Assembly (NCBI GenBank): GCA_021781255.1
Contig: JAJXXG010000819.1
Location: forward strand, 1 to 7,851
Source of the DNA: Acidobacteriota bacterium
GTDB lineage: Bacteria > Acidobacteriota > Terriglobia > Terriglobales > Acidobacteriaceae
DNA: 7,851 nt
Direction of reading: 5' to 3'
Position 1 is the stretch's first letter. Every line of letters begins with the position of its first letter. The position numbers and the translations under genes are program-made. Shown piece after piece: positions 6,912 to 7,851 of this stretch. Under the pieces are notes generated by a model. The model saw nothing but the letters and a program-made list of their open reading frames with translations. It did no database searches and was not told where the DNA came from.

Positions 6912-7736
6912 GTGAAGCCCAACCCACCGCTTGCCGGAAAAACCGCTCTAGTGACCGGAGGCGCACGGCGCATCGGTCGTGCTGTCGCCATCGCACTCGC
7001 TGAAGCCGGCGCCGATGTGGCCATTTCATACCGGAGTTCACGCGCTCAGGCGGACGCGACCGCGGCGGAGATCGCCGACTCAGGCCGCCGCGCACTCGTC
7101 GTCGAGTGCGAGGTTCGCTCCGAGCCCTCCGTCCGCTCCGCCGTCACCGCGGTCGGCGTTCAATTCGGCCGTATCGATCTGCTCGTCAATAATGCCGCCG
7201 TCTTCACTTCCGCGGCTCTGGAAAGCCTGACGCTCGAACAGTGGGATGCAACCTTTGAGACCAATGCCCGCGGCCCGTTTCTTGTTTCGCGCGAGGCCCT
7301 ACCCTACCTGCGCGCCGCGCACGGACGCATCATCAATATCGGTTCTCTGGGCGGACTGCATCCCTGGGCCGGCCACGCACATTACTGCTCCTCAAAGGCC
7401 GCGCTGCACATGCTCACGCAAACCATGGCCAAGGCCTTTGCGCCCGAGGTCAGCGTCAATTGCGTTGCCCCGGGCTGGATCGAGATCGACGAGGCCGGGA
7501 TGATGCCACCCGATACTTTGCGGCAAGAAACCGCGCCATGGCCGCAAGAGCAGACTCTGCACCTCGAAACACAGCGCAGAAAACAGCTTGAGGCCGCGCG
7601 GTTTGCCGCTAAAACGCCCATGGGCCGCAACGGCACAGCGACCGATATCGCACAGGCCGTATTATTCTTTGCATCCGGCCCGCACTTCATCACTGGCCAG
7701 ACCTTGGCCATCGACGGCGGCCTTGGACTCCTATGA
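6912..7736 (+). CDS. Short-chain dehydrogenase/reductase (pteridine reductase/FabG-like SDR)
   Basis: A 274-residue NAD(P)H-dependent oxidoreductase with a Rossmann fold, expected in the cytosol. The cofactor motif is TGGARRIG (15-22); the paired Arg variant is common in the FolM/pteridine-reductase branch. NNAA is at 93-96 and the catalytic tetrad is N118, S145 (NIGS), Y158 and K162 (YCSSK). PG at 187-188 and the C-terminal ITGQTLAIDGG (260-270) are also typical. The frame is open back to an ATG at 6630, but the GTG at 6912 puts the Rossmann strand (KTALVTGG) at the normal distance from the N-terminus, and the added 94 residues look non-coding, so I chose 6912. The segment between PGWIE and PMGRNG (about 190-237) is longer than in a typical FabG and rich in Glu, Gln and Arg, which may shape the substrate pocket. 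The substrate is unknown: a pterin, an acyl-ACP or another carbonyl. It follows qNOR by 414 bases, so a shared operon is doubtful. Confidence 0.92.
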   Translation: MKPNPPLAGKTALVTGGARRIGRAVAIALAEAGADVAISYRSSRAQADATAAEIADSGRRALVVECEVRSEPSVRSAVTAVGVQFGRIDLLVNNAAVFTSAALESLTLEQWDATFETNARGPFLVSREALPYLRAAHGRIINIGSLGGLHPWAGHAHYCSSKAALHMLTQTMAKAFAPEVSVNCVAPGWIEIDEAGMMPPDTLRQETAPWPQEQTLHLETQRRKQLEAARFAAKTPMGRNGTATDIAQAVLFFASGPHFITGQTLAIDGGLGLL

Positions 7737-7851
7737 GGATCGCCCGGTCAGCAGGTTGGGCAAAGTTGAAGGTGGAGCCGCTCTGAATCCTTACTGGCGT
7801 TTTCCGGTTGGCGGCCTCGGATGGGACAACGTTCACGCGCAACCAGAATGA
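7737..7851. other. Unassigned tail at the right edge
   Basis: 115 bases after the SDR stop. An ATG overlaps that stop (ATGA, 7733-7736) but its frame closes after 17 codons. On the - strand two frames stay open over most of the stretch; one ends in LHLQLCPTC-stop near 7743 and could be the end of a convergent gene starting outside the window. None is recognisable, so no gene is called. Confidence 0.4.

Noticed and set aside
1..7851. CRISPR arrays, insertion sequences, tRNA or rRNA genes
   Set aside because: No regularly spaced repeats, transposase motifs, terminal repeats or cloverleaf-like sequences were seen on reading both strands.

Overview
The window is GC-rich, compact bacterial DNA with four recognisable protein-coding genes, all on the + strand, and one decayed gene on the - strand. 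Codon use, the gene families and the cytochrome type would fit an acidobacterium (Terriglobia-like). That is an impression from sequence style, not a database match.

Layout: (1) 2-2344, the C-terminal two thirds of dnaE, the DNA polymerase III alpha subunit. The PHP domain and the start of the palm lie off the left edge, and an in-frame TAG sits at 14-16 where homologues have Glu. (2) 2389-3360, an NADPH-dependent aldo/keto reductase with a GTG start, 44 bases after dnaE. (3) 3419-4083, - strand, the remains of an unusual membrane-anchored multiheme cytochrome c: zinc ribbon, then a membrane helix, then CxxCH motifs like those of hydroxylamine oxidoreductase-type cytochromes. It is broken by a nonsense codon, a frameshift and loss of its C-terminal part. 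(4) 4203-6497, an intact quinol-dependent nitric oxide reductase (qNOR, norZ/norB type), divergent from the cytochrome remnant. (5) 6498-6911, about 410 bases with no convincing gene but one strong inverted repeat. (6) 6912-7736, a short-chain dehydrogenase with a pteridine-reductase-like TGGARRIG motif, probably translated from a GTG right after a -10-like element. (7) 7737-7851, an unassigned tail.

Biology: the qNOR takes electrons from membrane quinol and reduces NO to N2O. The divergently placed cytochrome belongs to a family whose members handle small nitrogen or sulfur oxyanions, so the two may once have formed an N-oxide module of which only the NO-detoxifying half survives here. The polymerase, aldo/keto reductase and SDR have no evident functional link to it.

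The least ordinary item is the cytochrome remnant. No single open frame shows its domain order; it appears only when three consecutive - strand segments are joined across the stop and the frameshift.
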